Source: Streptomyces beijiangensis
GTDB taxonomy: Bacteria; Actinomycetota; Actinomycetes; Streptomycetales; Streptomycetaceae
Length of the DNA stretch: 53,502 nt
NCBI RefSeq assembly: GCF_017315755.1
Contig: NZ_JAFLRJ010000262.1
Coordinates: 1 to 53,502 of the forward strand
Reading direction: 5' to 3'
Part shown: in pieces, positions 33,355 through 41,355 of the stretch
How the letters are laid out: the number at the start of each line of letters is the position of its first letter
How positions within the stretch are numbered: the stretch's first letter is position 1
Position numbers and translations under genes: made by a program
The notes under the pieces: model-generated
Told to the model about the DNA's origin: nothing
What the model saw: the letters and a program-made list of their open reading frames with translations, nothing else
The model's database searches: none

Positions 33355-34908
33355 GTGACATCGCCTGCCTCGACTGCCTCGACGGAATTCGTTCCGCCCC
33401 AGCTCAGCGCGGCGCCGCGGCCCGCACTGGGCCCGGCCGCCGACGAAGGGCTCGCGCGGCGCCTTCGTGCGCTCGCGTGCACCGCGCCACTGCACGACCT
33501 GGACGTACGCAAGGCCAATCTGGCCGGTGAGTACACGGTCTACGCGATGGCGGAGGTCGCGCTCGCCGCCATCGACCTGGTCACGCTCAACATGGACTTC
33601 GACACCGGGGCCGACCACGACCAGATAATCGCCAGGCTGCTGCCGCGCGTCGCGGCCCAGGCCCCCCGGCGCCCGGCCGCCGAGCATGAGCGGGTCGCCC
33701 GCTGGGTGCTGGAGAACCTGATCAACGTGGGGAGCGTCGACCGCGGCTTCCGCGCGGTCTACGGCACCTTCGGGCCCGACGGCGCGTACATCCGGCGTGA
33801 TTACGACTTCAAGCTCGTCGAGGAGGTACCGGGTCACGGCGGCACCGTCTATCTGCGCACCACGGACGAGGCTGTCAATGTGCTCGTCGGCGCGCTCGAC
33901 ACCGATGTGACCAGCGCCCAGATCGCCGCCGAGGTCAAGCTCGAAGTGCTGATCAACCGGGGGCGTCTCGCCGATGCCCAGCTCGCCGCCGAGCAGGCCA
34001 GATACCGCACCGTGCAGTACGCCGAGACGCTCCGCAGGACCCTGGAGGCGACCCGGCGCAATGTGCGCGCGGTCGACTGGCTCAACGCCGTGCCCGACAT
34101 GATCGACGAGGCGCTCGACCACATCGCCGACCGCTACCGCCACGAGAACGCGATCCTGACCAACATCCGCAAGGCGAGGGACGAGGCCGAGACGGGCTTC
34201 GATCCGAAGACGGCGGAGCACAAACGGCGGGCGGCCGAGCTCGTCGACATCGTCAAGGACTGCATCCGCAGGCATACGCAGCTGCAGTCCCGCCTCCTCG
34301 AAGCGGGACCGCTCTTCCGCGCCGAGCAGGACCGGCAGGCTTTCGCGGCACCCACCTCGACCGTCGGTCTCGACCTCTACGGACAGCTCGTCGCGCCCGT
34401 GCTGCCGTTGCCCGTGGAAAAGGCGCGCCGGGTCACGGACGCGTTCTTCGCGCACGGCACCGGACTGCGCACGCCCGTATCCGTACGGCTGGGCGATCTG
34501 GTGGACATCTTGCTGACCCCGCCTGCGGAGCGCGAGCACCTGGGCGCCGAGATGCCCGAGCCCGATCTCATCGCCACACCCGACGACAGCCGGTTCAGCG
34601 AGGAGCAGCTCGCGAGCGCCATGGAACTGCTCGACCTGGAGCACGACGCACCGCGCAGACTCTCCGGGCTGCTCGCCGAGGCGCGCCGACGCGATCCCGA
34701 ACTGCCGTATCTGGTCGCCCTGCTGTCGATCCATGCGGCCAGCCCGCCGGTCGGCACCGCCTACCGGCAGGGCGAGCAGCGGCTGTTGTTCGCGGTGGAC
34801 GACGGGACCGAGCTCGACGACCCCGAGTTCGGCGGGGCCGACCTGATCGTGGGCACGGCACTCCTCGACACGGTCTCCATGGCCGCGGGCCGGACGGAGG
34901 CCGTATGA
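33355..34908 (+). CDS. Kleisin-like subunit (MukF/JetA-type) of SMC complex
   Basis: A 517-residue soluble, mostly helical protein. An N-terminal region (about residues 30-130) looks like a winged-helix or helical pack. A second part (about 150-200) has beta strands, and a long charged helical stretch follows (IADRYRHENAILTNIRKARDEAETGF, in part, about residues 260-330). The C-terminal half again has wHTH-like features (SRFSEEQLASAMELLDL). Size, gene order and the two partners point to the MukF/MksF/JetA kleisin role, bridging the SMC heads; this is inference without a profile search. The leaderless GTG 33355 fits better than TTG 33325. The stop overlaps a 30-codon ORF by ATGA. Confidence 0.6.
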   Translation: MTSPASTASTEFVPPQLSAAPRPALGPAADEGLARRLRALACTAPLHDLDVRKANLAGEYTVYAMAEVALAAIDLVTLNMDFDTGADHDQIIARLLPRVAAQAPRRPAAEHERVARWVLENLINVGSVDRGFRAVYGTFGPDGAYIRRDYDFKLVEEVPGHGGTVYLRTTDEAVNVLVGALDTDVTSAQIAAEVKLEVLINRGRLADAQLAAEQARYRTVQYAETLRRTLEATRRNVRAVDWLNAVPDMIDEALDHIADRYRHENAILTNIRKARDEAETGFDPKTAEHKRRAAELVDIVKDCIRRHTQLQSRLLEAGPLFRAEQDRQAFAAPTSTVGLDLYGQLVAPVLPLPVEKARRVTDAFFAHGTGLRTPVSVRLGDLVDILLTPPAEREHLGAEMPEPDLIATPDDSRFSEEQLASAMELLDLEHDAPRRLSGLLAEARRRDPELPYLVALLSIHAASPPVGTAYRQGEQRLLFAVDDGTELDDPEFGGADLIVGTALLDTVSMAAGRTEAV

Positions 34909-34997
34909 GCCTTGAGCACGCAGACACCGGTACGGACAGTGCAGATAGTGCAGACAGTACGGACAGTACGGACATGACCGAGGAGCCGCAGCCGTGA
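34905..34997 (+). CDS. 30-codon coupling ORF between SMC-complex genes
   Basis: A short frame starts with ATGA on the stop of the kleisin-like gene and ends with GTGA on the start of the MukE-like gene, so both junctions are 4-nt overlaps. The peptide is acidic, with repeats of Asp-Ser-Ala and Asp-Ser-Thr (residues 11-23) coded by 9-bp repeats (ACAGTGCAG/ACAGTACGG). It may only carry ribosomes from one gene to the next, or be a small subunit. No ribosome site is needed for such coupling. Confidence 0.45.
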   Translation: MSLEHADTGTDSADSADSTDSTDMTEEPQP

Positions 34998-35905
34998 GCG
35001 AGACCCACGCCGAGCACACCGCGTGGAGCGAGTCGGCCACCCCGGACACGGGCGAGGCCGACCGGTTCACCGCGCCGCCCGCCGCCGTGACGCCGGCCGA
35101 TGCCGCCGACGCGGCACGGCTCGTCGCCTTCGGGCTGCAGCCCAAACTGCTGCCCGCGCGTGACGCGGAGTACGCCGGGCTGCTGCGCAGATACCGCGAG
35201 GAGACCGCCTTCGCGCGCCTCGCCGACGCGGTCGCGACCGGGCTGGGCCTGGTCGTCCTGGAGGTCTCTACCCGCGCCGGGATGGCCGTGACGGCGGGCG
35301 AGGACTCGGTGTTCGCCGTCCGGATGGGCGACTACGCCCGCCGTACGGCCGCGGACTCCGCCGACCGCTTCCTGCACGGACTCGCGCATCTGGCGGTCGC
35401 TGCCATGTCCTTCCCCCGCCCCGAGGACCTCGCCGACGACGGCTACATCGGCCGCATCACCGTCAACGGTGTCGACGCCTTCGTGCGCGAGGCCTGCCGG
35501 CGTCTTGAGGAGCGGGCCGAGGAACTGGGCGAGAACACCGACCCGGCCACCGGGACCCCCGGCCTCGAAGCCGCCTGGCGGATCTACGCCCGGCGCAGCG
35601 CGACCGGCGCCACCAAGGACGCGCGGCGCCTCGCCGGATCCACCACCGGCATCGTCGGCAAGGCCGTCGCCTTCCTCACCGACTCCGGCTTCCTGCAGCG
35701 CACCGGCGACGACGCCGGAGGCGCGTACCGCACCACCGCCCGCTACCAGCTCCAGGTCCGCGACATGGCAGGCACCGCCGCCATGGCCGAACTCCTCGAA
35801 CTGGGGGTGGTCCCGGTGACCGACGGCACCGCCACGCTGGTGATGCCGTCCGACCCAGAAGACCTCGAACTGGCCGCCGACGCCGGTCTCCCCTTCCACT
35901 CCTGA
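34994..35905 (+). CDS. MukE/JetB-like subunit of SMC complex
   Basis: A 303-residue protein, cytosolic. The first 45 residues are acidic and probably flexible. Residues about 55-150 (LLRRYREETAFARLADAVATGLGLVVLEV, in part, then VFAVRMGDYARR) and 170-285 (a wHTH-like block with AGSTTGIVGKAVAFLTDSGFLQ and the beta wing AYRTTARYQLQVRDMA) look like two winged-helix domains, the plan of MukE, MksE and JetB (KITE proteins). It is longer than typical MukE (about 230). It starts with GTG overlapping the 30-codon ORF and is followed 37 bp later by the SMC gene. Confidence 0.6.
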   Translation: MSETHAEHTAWSESATPDTGEADRFTAPPAAVTPADAADAARLVAFGLQPKLLPARDAEYAGLLRRYREETAFARLADAVATGLGLVVLEVSTRAGMAVTAGEDSVFAVRMGDYARRTAADSADRFLHGLAHLAVAAMSFPRPEDLADDGYIGRITVNGVDAFVREACRRLEERAEELGENTDPATGTPGLEAAWRIYARRSATGATKDARRLAGSTTGIVGKAVAFLTDSGFLQRTGDDAGGAYRTTARYQLQVRDMAGTAAMAELLELGVVPVTDGTATLVMPSDPEDLELAADAGLPFHS

Positions 35906-35942
35906 CCCCTCCCCTTCCAGAGATCGACGAGAGTCCGCCGCC

Positions 35943-38900
35943 ATGTACGAGTTGTCCCGGGTCCGTCTCTACTCCATTGGTCCTGCCGGTGCGCGCTACG
36001 CCGACACCGTCCTCGACCTGCGCGGAGTCGGCGCGCCCGTGCCCAACCCGGCGCCGGCGCAGGCGGAGTTCTTCGCCGACGAACCGGTCGGGCCACCGCG
36101 CCGGCCCGCCCCGGCCGGGGTGCTCTTCCTGGAGAACGGCGGCGGCAAGTCCGTACTGCTGAAGCTGATCTTCTCGGTGATGCTGCCCGGCCACCGCAAT
36201 ACGCTCGGCGGCGCCAGCTCCGGCGTGCTGCGCAAGTTCCTGCTCGCCGACGACTGCGGGCACGTCGCGCTGGAGTGGCAGCACACGCTCACCGGCGAGA
36301 CGGTCGTCGTCGGCAAGGCGAGCGAGTGGCGGGGGCGTCAGGTCTCCAACGACCCGCGGAAGTTCGCCGAGGGCTGGTACTCCTTCCGGCCGGGCCCCGG
36401 GCTGAGCCTCGACTCGCTGCCGGTCGCGGAGTCCACCGCCGTACGGCCGCCGGTGGAAGGCGTCTCGGGCGCACGCGGTCGCCGCCGCACCATGAAGGGC
36501 TTCCGCGACGCGATCACCGAGTCCGGAAAGGCGTACCCGCACCTCGACGTGCACTGGGAAGAGATCCACGACCGCTGGAACGAGCACCTGGGCGATCTCG
36601 GCCTCGACCCCGAACTCTTCCGCTACCAGCGGGAGATGAACGCCGACGAGGGCGAGGCCGCCGGTCTCTTCGCGGTCAAGAAGGACTCCGACTTCACCGA
36701 CCTGCTGCTGCGCGCCGTCACCGACACCCGCGACACCGACGGCCTCGCCGACCTGGTCGGAGGCTTCGGCAACAAGCTCGGCCGCCGCGCCGAACTCACC
36801 GCGGAGCGCGACTTCACCGCGGGCTCGGCCGACCTGCTCGGCCGGATCGTCGAAGCCACCGCGGCCCGCGCGCGGAACCGCGACATCCACGCGGGCGCCG
36901 AGCGGCGTACGCGCACCCTCGCACGCAGGCTCTCGGCCCGCGCCGACGAGGAGCGCGGGCGTACGGCCGAGCTCGCCCAGCAGGTCACCGCTGCCGCGCA
37001 CACGGTCACCGAGGCCGAGTCCGTCCGCAGCCGCTGCTCACTGATCGCCGCCGAACTCGCCTACCGGCATGCCTCGCTGGCGCTCACCGTCGCCGAGAAG
37101 TCGGCGGCGGCACAGCGCAAGGAGATGGCCGACGCCCGCACGCTGCACTCCGCGTGGCAGGCCGCCGAGGCCGTATTGCGCCATCGCGCGGCAGCCGACC
37201 GCTCGGCCAGGGTCGCCGTCGCGATCCGCGAGGCGGAGCGTGACGCGGCACCGGCACTGGCCGCACGTGCCACGGCAGCCGCGGAGCTCGTACGGGCCCT
37301 GCACACGGCAGCCGAAGGCGGCGAACGTGTCGCGAACGAGCAGGAGGAGCGCTCCGCCGTACTCCAGGAGACGGGCGAGGCCGCACACCGCGACGCCACC
37401 GCGGCGGCCACCGAGGCGCAGCGTGCCCGCAGCGAGGCCGGGCATCTGCGCGAGCGGCTCGCCGAGGTCGAGCAGGAGACCGCCGAGGCCGTACGGGCGG
37501 GATGGCTCGACGACACCGCGCCCGACGCCGACCCCGCGCGGGCCGCACTGGCGGCGAGCGACGCCGAGAAGACGGCGGTCGCCGCTTGGGACGTGGCGCG
37601 CGAGGCAGCCCGTACGACAGGCGACCGGGCCAAGGAGGCGGCCGGCGAGGAGAGCCGCACCGAGCTCGCGGCCGCCCGGGCCGCGGACGCGGCGTCGGCA
37701 GCGGAGCACGCGTACGAGGCCGAGCGCCGTACGGCGGAGTCCATCGCGCTGGACGACCGGCTGACGGAACTCCTCAGCCTTCCGGCCGTGAAGGCCGCCG
37801 CCGGGCTGCCGCAGCCGCGCCACTCCGGCGAGACCGGTGCCGGGCACGCCCCCGGCCAGGGCGCGGCCGTCGACTCCGCCCAGGATTCCCGGCCGTTCAC
37901 CGCGGAGGAGCTGGACCGCAGCGCCGACGAGCTGCGGGAACTGCTCGACCAGGGCGTGGCCGCCGCCGAACGGAAACTCTTCGAACTGCGGACGGCCGCC
38001 GCCGACGACGCCCGGATCCTCGGCGCGCTCGGCGACGGCGGGCTGCTGCCGGCAGGCCCCGATGTGCTGGCCGCCGTCGAGTACCTCGGCGAGCACGGCA
38101 TTCCCGCGCTGCCGGGGTGGCGCTACCTCGCCCAGGCCGTCGACCCGGCGGACCACGCCGCCGTCCTCGCCGCCCGGCCCGAACTGGTCGACGGTGTGGT
38201 GATCACCGACCCCGCCGCCCACGCCCGGGCACGCGAAGCGCTCACCGGTGCTGCCCTGCTGCCCCGTTCGGCCGTCGCCGTCGGTACGGCCGCCGCGCTG
38301 CTCGCACCCGTCCCCGGCCAGGGGACCGGCTCCGACGGCGAGGTCTTCCTCGTACCGCCGAATCCGGCCATGCACGACGAACACGCCGCCGACGAGGAGC
38401 GCCAGGCGCTCCGGACCCGTACGGCCGGCCGCGACGAGGAGATCCGCGGCCTCGCCGCCCGGCTCGCGGGGGACCGCACGCTCGCGGCCAGGCTCGGTTC
38501 CTGGCGCGCGGACTGCCCGCCCGGGATGCTCACCGAGCTCGCGGGGGCGGCCAGGGCCGCACGGGAGGTGGCCGAGACCGCCGAAGCGGCACTCGCCGCG
38601 GCTCGTACGGTACGGGCAGAGGCCGACGAGGCCGCCGCCGACGCCGCGCGTGTACGGGACGACCGCCAGGACGCCGCACAGCGCGCCCGGCGGGTGGCCG
38701 ATGTCCTCGCAGGACTCGCCTTCCGGCTGCGCGAGCGCGCCGGCTGGCAGGCGAAGCTCCGCGAACTGGCCGACGAGGCAGCCGAGTCCGAGGCGCGCGC
38801 GAGCACCTGCCTGGACCGGGCCAGGGCCGCGGACGAGGACCGCAGGACCGCCCAGCGCACCGCCGACGACGCTCACCGCACGGCCCGCGCCCTGCGCGCG

Positions 38901-40634
38901 GAGCGTGCCGAGATCGCCGGTGCGCCCGAGACCATCCCCGACCTGGAGCCCGGCGCCCCGCGCACGGCCCTGCCGACACTGCGCGAGGCCTACCGCGCCG
39001 CGTCCCAGCTGTACGAGAAGGTCGGCGTGGGCGCCGACCTCCGTGCCGAACAGGCCAGGGCCGAGAGCGACGAGAGTTCCGCGCTCACCGAGCTCGACCG
39101 GCTGTCCAACAAGGTCCGCACCCGCGCCGCCCAGCTCCTCGAATCCACCGACGGCGCCGACGGTCCCTCACGGCAGGCGGCAGCGGCCCGTGCCGAGTCG
39201 CTCGTCCAGATGCTGGAGACCCGTGCGTCGGCCGCGAGCGAGCAGCTCGGCCGGCTGCGCGGGGAGGCCGAGCGCCTCGCCCCCGCCGACGGCGAGGGCA
39301 CGCACACCGAGCTGCCCGACGCGCAGGTGCCCGCCGATGCGGACGCCGCCCAGGCCCTGCTGCGCACCGCCACCACCGAACTGGGCGCCTGCAGCGACGC
39401 GTTGGAGACCGCCCGCGCCGCCCACGCCGAGCTGCTCCACGCGCACCGGGTTTCCGAGGACGCGGCGGGCGGCTTCGACGAGGCCGCGGCCCTGCTGCGC
39501 GATCTGCTCCGCGACCACCAGGACGACGAGGGGGCGGGGGCGGAGGCTCCCGAGGCTTACCCCGGCAGCCTGGAGGAGGCGCGCGGGTCCGCCACCGAGG
39601 CCCGCCGCTCACTGCGCGGCTGCTCAGCGGACCTCTCCGCCGCCGAGACCGCCGTGCGCGAGGCGAGCGACATTCTCGTACGGCACGCCAACTCCACCCG
39701 CTACGAGCAGGTGCGCACCCCGGCCCGCCAGCAGATCCGTGAACTCCCCGCCTCCGCACTGCCCGAGCACGCCGAGAAGTGGGCCGCGGCCTTCGCACCC
39801 CGGCTGCGCGTCCTCACCGACGAACTGGAGCAGCTGGAGCGCAACCGCGGCTCCATCGTCGACCGGCTGCGCGGTCTGGTGGAGTCCGCGCTGACCACGC
39901 TCCGCTCCGCCCAGCGGCTCTCCCAGCTGCCCGAGGGGCTCGGCGAATGGTCAGGTCAGGAGTTCCTCCGGATCCGCTTCGAGGAGCCGGACCAGGCGAC
40001 GCTCACCGAACGCCTGGGCGAGGTGATCGACGAAGCCACCCGGGCCGCTCTCAAGAAGAACGCGACAGCGACTCACGCGGAGGGGCGCAGGGACGGAATG
40101 TCCTTGCTGCTGCGGGGCGTCCAGGCTGCCCTGGAGCCCAAGGGCATCGCCGTCGAGATCCTCAAGCCGGACGCCGTGCTGCGCGCCGAGCGGGTCCCGG
40201 TCGGGCAGATGGGCGACGTCTTCTCCGGCGGCCAGCTGCTCACGGCCGCCATCGCGCTCTACTGCACGATGGCCGCCCTGCGTTCCCACGACCGGGGCCG
40301 CGACAAGCACCGGCACGCGGGAACGCTCTTCCTCGACAACCCCATCGGCCGCGCCAACGCCACCTATCTCCTCGAGCTCCAGCGCGCCGTCTCCGACGCC
40401 CTCGGCGTCCAGCTGCTCTACACGACCGGGCTCTTCGACACCACGGCGCTCGCGGAGTTCCCCCTGGTGATCCGGCTGCGCAACGACGCCGACCTCAGGG
40501 CCGGACTGAAGTACATCAGCGTGGAGGAACACCTGCGGCCCGGGCTGCCGCAGCAGGATCCGGAGGGTGAGGTCGTGCACGGCGAGATCACCGCGACACG
40601 GATGTTCAAGCGCTCCCCGGCGGTTCAGGGCTGA
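35943..40634 (+). CDS. SMC-like ATPase (MukB/JetC-type), 1563 aa
   Basis: A very large head-coil-hinge protein. The N-terminal head carries Walker A at residues 64-70 (ENGGGKS) and the segment GLDPELFRYQREMNADEGEAAGLF (in part). Long Ala/Glu/Arg-rich coiled coils run from about 290 to 620 and 810 to 1390. Between them lies a folded insert (about 650-800, LPGWRYLAQAVDPADHAAVL, DGVVITDP) that should be the hinge. The C-terminal head has the ABC signature FSGGQ at 1427-1431 and Walker B LFLD ending at Asp1465, followed by Asn1466 instead of the catalytic Glu. Length matches MukB (about 1490). It should entrap DNA with the two preceding subunits. The 3' end overlaps the next gene by 10 bp. Confidence 0.75.
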   Translation: MYELSRVRLYSIGPAGARYADTVLDLRGVGAPVPNPAPAQAEFFADEPVGPPRRPAPAGVLFLENGGGKSVLLKLIFSVMLPGHRNTLGGASSGVLRKFLLADDCGHVALEWQHTLTGETVVVGKASEWRGRQVSNDPRKFAEGWYSFRPGPGLSLDSLPVAESTAVRPPVEGVSGARGRRRTMKGFRDAITESGKAYPHLDVHWEEIHDRWNEHLGDLGLDPELFRYQREMNADEGEAAGLFAVKKDSDFTDLLLRAVTDTRDTDGLADLVGGFGNKLGRRAELTAERDFTAGSADLLGRIVEATAARARNRDIHAGAERRTRTLARRLSARADEERGRTAELAQQVTAAAHTVTEAESVRSRCSLIAAELAYRHASLALTVAEKSAAAQRKEMADARTLHSAWQAAEAVLRHRAAADRSARVAVAIREAERDAAPALAARATAAAELVRALHTAAEGGERVANEQEERSAVLQETGEAAHRDATAAATEAQRARSEAGHLRERLAEVEQETAEAVRAGWLDDTAPDADPARAALAASDAEKTAVAAWDVAREAARTTGDRAKEAAGEESRTELAAARAADAASAAEHAYEAERRTAESIALDDRLTELLSLPAVKAAAGLPQPRHSGETGAGHAPGQGAAVDSAQDSRPFTAEELDRSADELRELLDQGVAAAERKLFELRTAAADDARILGALGDGGLLPAGPDVLAAVEYLGEHGIPALPGWRYLAQAVDPADHAAVLAARPELVDGVVITDPAAHARAREALTGAALLPRSAVAVGTAAALLAPVPGQGTGSDGEVFLVPPNPAMHDEHAADEERQALRTRTAGRDEEIRGLAARLAGDRTLAARLGSWRADCPPGMLTELAGAARAAREVAETAEAALAAARTVRAEADEAAADAARVRDDRQDAAQRARRVADVLAGLAFRLRERAGWQAKLRELADEAAESEARASTCLDRARAADEDRRTAQRTADDAHRTARALRAERAEIAGAPETIPDLEPGAPRTALPTLREAYRAASQLYEKVGVGADLRAEQARAESDESSALTELDRLSNKVRTRAAQLLESTDGADGPSRQAAAARAESLVQMLETRASAASEQLGRLRGEAERLAPADGEGTHTELPDAQVPADADAAQALLRTATTELGACSDALETARAAHAELLHAHRVSEDAAGGFDEAAALLRDLLRDHQDDEGAGAEAPEAYPGSLEEARGSATEARRSLRGCSADLSAAETAVREASDILVRHANSTRYEQVRTPARQQIRELPASALPEHAEKWAAAFAPRLRVLTDELEQLERNRGSIVDRLRGLVESALTTLRSAQRLSQLPEGLGEWSGQEFLRIRFEEPDQATLTERLGEVIDEATRAALKKNATATHAEGRRDGMSLLLRGVQAALEPKGIAVEILKPDAVLRAERVPVGQMGDVFSGGQLLTAAIALYCTMAALRSHDRGRDKHRHAGTLFLDNPIGRANATYLLELQRAVSDALGVQLLYTTGLFDTTALAEFPLVIRLRNDADLRAGLKYISVEEHLRPGLPQQDPEGEVVHGEITATRMFKRSPAVQG

Positions 40635-41050
40635 GGCGACAGCCGGTTGGGGCGGCCCCGCCGGCGTATCCGCTCCGCGTCCCGTACCTCCTGGCGGACA
40701 GTCCGCCGCGCCTGGCGGCGCTCGCGCCGCAGCCGCCGGGCCGTGCTGCTCGGCACGGACACCACTCCGTTGCGCTGGTTCCACACCTGCCGCGTCACCC
40801 AGACGTCCAGCACGCTCCAGGTCGCGACCACCGTGCTGGCCACACTGCTCACCACCATCGGGAAGGCCAGCCAGGATCCCGTGACGGTGGACAGGAAGGC
40901 CACCATCGCCTGGATCGTGGTCAGCGACACGATGAGCACGGCACGCACCGCGGCCGTACGCACAGGATCGGGCAACCGCGGCCGCACAGCGGGCTCCTCG
41001 ACCCACAGCGGGCGCAGCGTGTCACTCTCACCGTTCTCTTGGATGCTCAT
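40625..41050 (-). CDS. Small membrane protein with basic tail
   Basis: A 141-residue protein with two hydrophobic helices (about residues 28-78, AAVRAVLIVSLTTIQAMVAFL and MVVSSVASTVVATWSVLDV) and a strongly basic C-terminal tail (RRLRRERRQARRTVRQEVRDAERIRRRGR, in part) likely to face the cytosol. ATG 41050 has GAGGGG upstream; the frame is open beyond it but lacks a good start. The gene converges on the SMC-like gene and overlaps it by 10 bp. Family unknown; the tail could contact nucleic acid or membrane lipids. Confidence 0.65.
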   Translation of the reverse strand: MSIQENGESDTLRPLWVEEPAVRPRLPDPVRTAAVRAVLIVSLTTIQAMVAFLSTVTGSWLAFPMVVSSVASTVVATWSVLDVWVTRQVWNQRNGVVSVPSSTARRLRRERRQARRTVRQEVRDAERIRRRGRPNRLSPQP

Positions 41051-41355
41051 GGACCCCTCACTCCCCGGCGCAGTCCGACACCACAGTGGCTGCCCGGCTT
41101 GCGCCGTTTTACGCGCCGTCCCCATGCCTCGTACAGAAAGACGAACGATCCGCCCCGAAGATTCCCCGGTCGGGACAATCCCGGTCATCCATCCGGGCAA
41201 ATGGGGTGACGAGCCGGTGGCATATGGTCAACACCCTTGCCATTGGCCGAAAATCGTCCGGACGTGCCTTCGAGTTACGTCTGTGGCAGTAGTAGGCTCA
41301 CGCCGTTTGTTGCCGGAATACCACCCCGCAGTGCGGGGCTGAGCTGGGGGAGGCC
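41051..41355. other. 305-bp divergent intergenic region upstream of cvnA
   Basis: Promoters for the 141-residue membrane protein (left) and the conservon (right) should lie here. I see a stem-loop at 41324-41338 next to the cvnA ribosome site and a TAGGCT that could be a -10 near 41293, without a convincing -35. Confidence 0.4.
41324..41338 (+). other. Stem-loop beside the cvnA ribosome site
   Basis: CCCCGC (41324-41329), loop AGT, GCGGGG (41333-41338), located 8 nt before the GGGGGAGG ribosome site. It could modulate translation of cvnA. Confidence 0.35.

Noticed and set aside
33328..35145. A 605-codon minus-strand frame opposite the first two SMC-complex genes
   Set aside because: No motif or start signal; the plus-strand genes show operon overlaps and helical domain patterns.
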